Of a stretch of 64,000 bases of DNA, positions 63,878-64,000 are shown in pieces. Both the position numbers and the translations under genes were made by a program. The notes beneath the pieces are model-generated. The model had not been told where the DNA came from, searched no databases, and saw only the letters and a program-made list of their open reading frames with translations. The DNA comes from an uncultured Eubacterium sp. (GTDB lineage: Bacteria; Bacillota; Clostridia; Lachnospirales; Lachnospiraceae), in contig CAMEVC010000004.1 of NCBI GenBank assembly GCA_945939115.1, forward strand, positions 1 to 64,000, in the 5' to 3' direction. Positions within the stretch are counted from its first letter, which is position 1. Each line of letters opens with the position of its first letter.

Positions 63878-64000
63878 TTAGTCTGAAACAGCGGATGCTG
63901 ACTCAGAAGAAGCGCCATTATCTAACTTGGTTTCCCCGGTAAATGTACCAGAAACTATAAGTCTCTGCTTAGAATTATTAGTACAGGTTGAAAATGTGAC
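63878..64000 (-). CDS. C-terminal end of a sortase (partial, off window)
   Basis: On the minus strand, VTFSTCTNNSKQRLIVSGTF is the strand with the catalytic cysteine (S-T-C) typical of class B-like sortases, followed by a Ser/Ala-rich tail to a TAA at 63880..63878. Only about 40 codons are in the window. Substrate and class need the rest of the gene. Confidence 0.7.
   Translation of the reverse strand, partial: VTFSTCTNNSKQRLIVSGTFTGETKLDNGASSESASAVSD

Overview
The window comes from a low-G+C Gram-positive anaerobe of the Clostridia, most likely a Lachnospiraceae member close to Lachnospira (Eubacterium) eligens. This is inferred from the spoVT-rqcP-yabP-yabQ-divIC-spoIIE-tilS-hpt-ftsH gene order, a type III glutamine synthetase, AT-rich codon use, a BspA-type leucine-rich repeat protein, a pectin-directed GH28 enzyme and a BceRSAB-type module. 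No database search was possible; names rest on motifs, length and context.

Layout. 1-4.8 kb: the start of an off-window gene, a preQ1-riboswitch-controlled queT, a cluster of hairpin repeats, an amidohydrolase, a broken AprA-like flavoprotein and a GntR regulator with its membrane partner. 4.9-9.6 kb: a compact four-gene operon (LRR membrane protein, radical SAM/SPASM enzyme, 120-residue protein with a Ser/Gly/His/Asn tail, zinc-ribbon membrane protein). It looks like a peptide- or protein-modification system and is the best candidate here for something undescribed. 9.6-13.7 kb: sulfate ABC transporter sbp-cysT-cysW-cysA; its promoter carries a 17-bp inverted repeat resembling one at the AprA-like remnant. 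13.7-15.0 kb: cytoplasmic GH28. 15.0-19.6 kb: an accessory stretch with a large hybrid histidine kinase of different base composition and several gene remnants (recombinase, PhoH, others).

19.6-26.8 kb: sporulation/division/housekeeping cluster in which SpoIIE lacks its membrane domain. 27-33.5 kb: GH13 amylase, an SGNH-like protein that has lost its catalytic serine, trmD, tRNA-Phe, a GGDEF protein and a DEDDh exonuclease. 33.5-46.4 kb: conserved genes (AIR-synthase-like protein, Lrp/aminotransferase pair, CheX, trmL, a two-component pair, mutS2, an HtrA-like protein without catalytic residues, YhaM-like nuclease, rlmD).

46.5-51.3 kb: a decaying accessory segment with a PadR/DUF2812 pair, truncated TetR, GNAT, internally deleted CDP-alcohol phosphatidyltransferase, AraC/GyrI regulator, DUF3800 remnant, XRE regulator and more hairpin repeats. 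51.5-56.2 kb: BceRSAB-like peptide-sensing/efflux module. 56.3-61.4 kb: DUF1538 membrane protein with a double PII-like protein, a rhodanese-TtcA fusion, a small Cys protein, a NYN-LOTUS protein and luxS. 61.5-64 kb: glutamine synthetase III behind a possible leader attenuator, and the C-terminus of a sortase running off the window.
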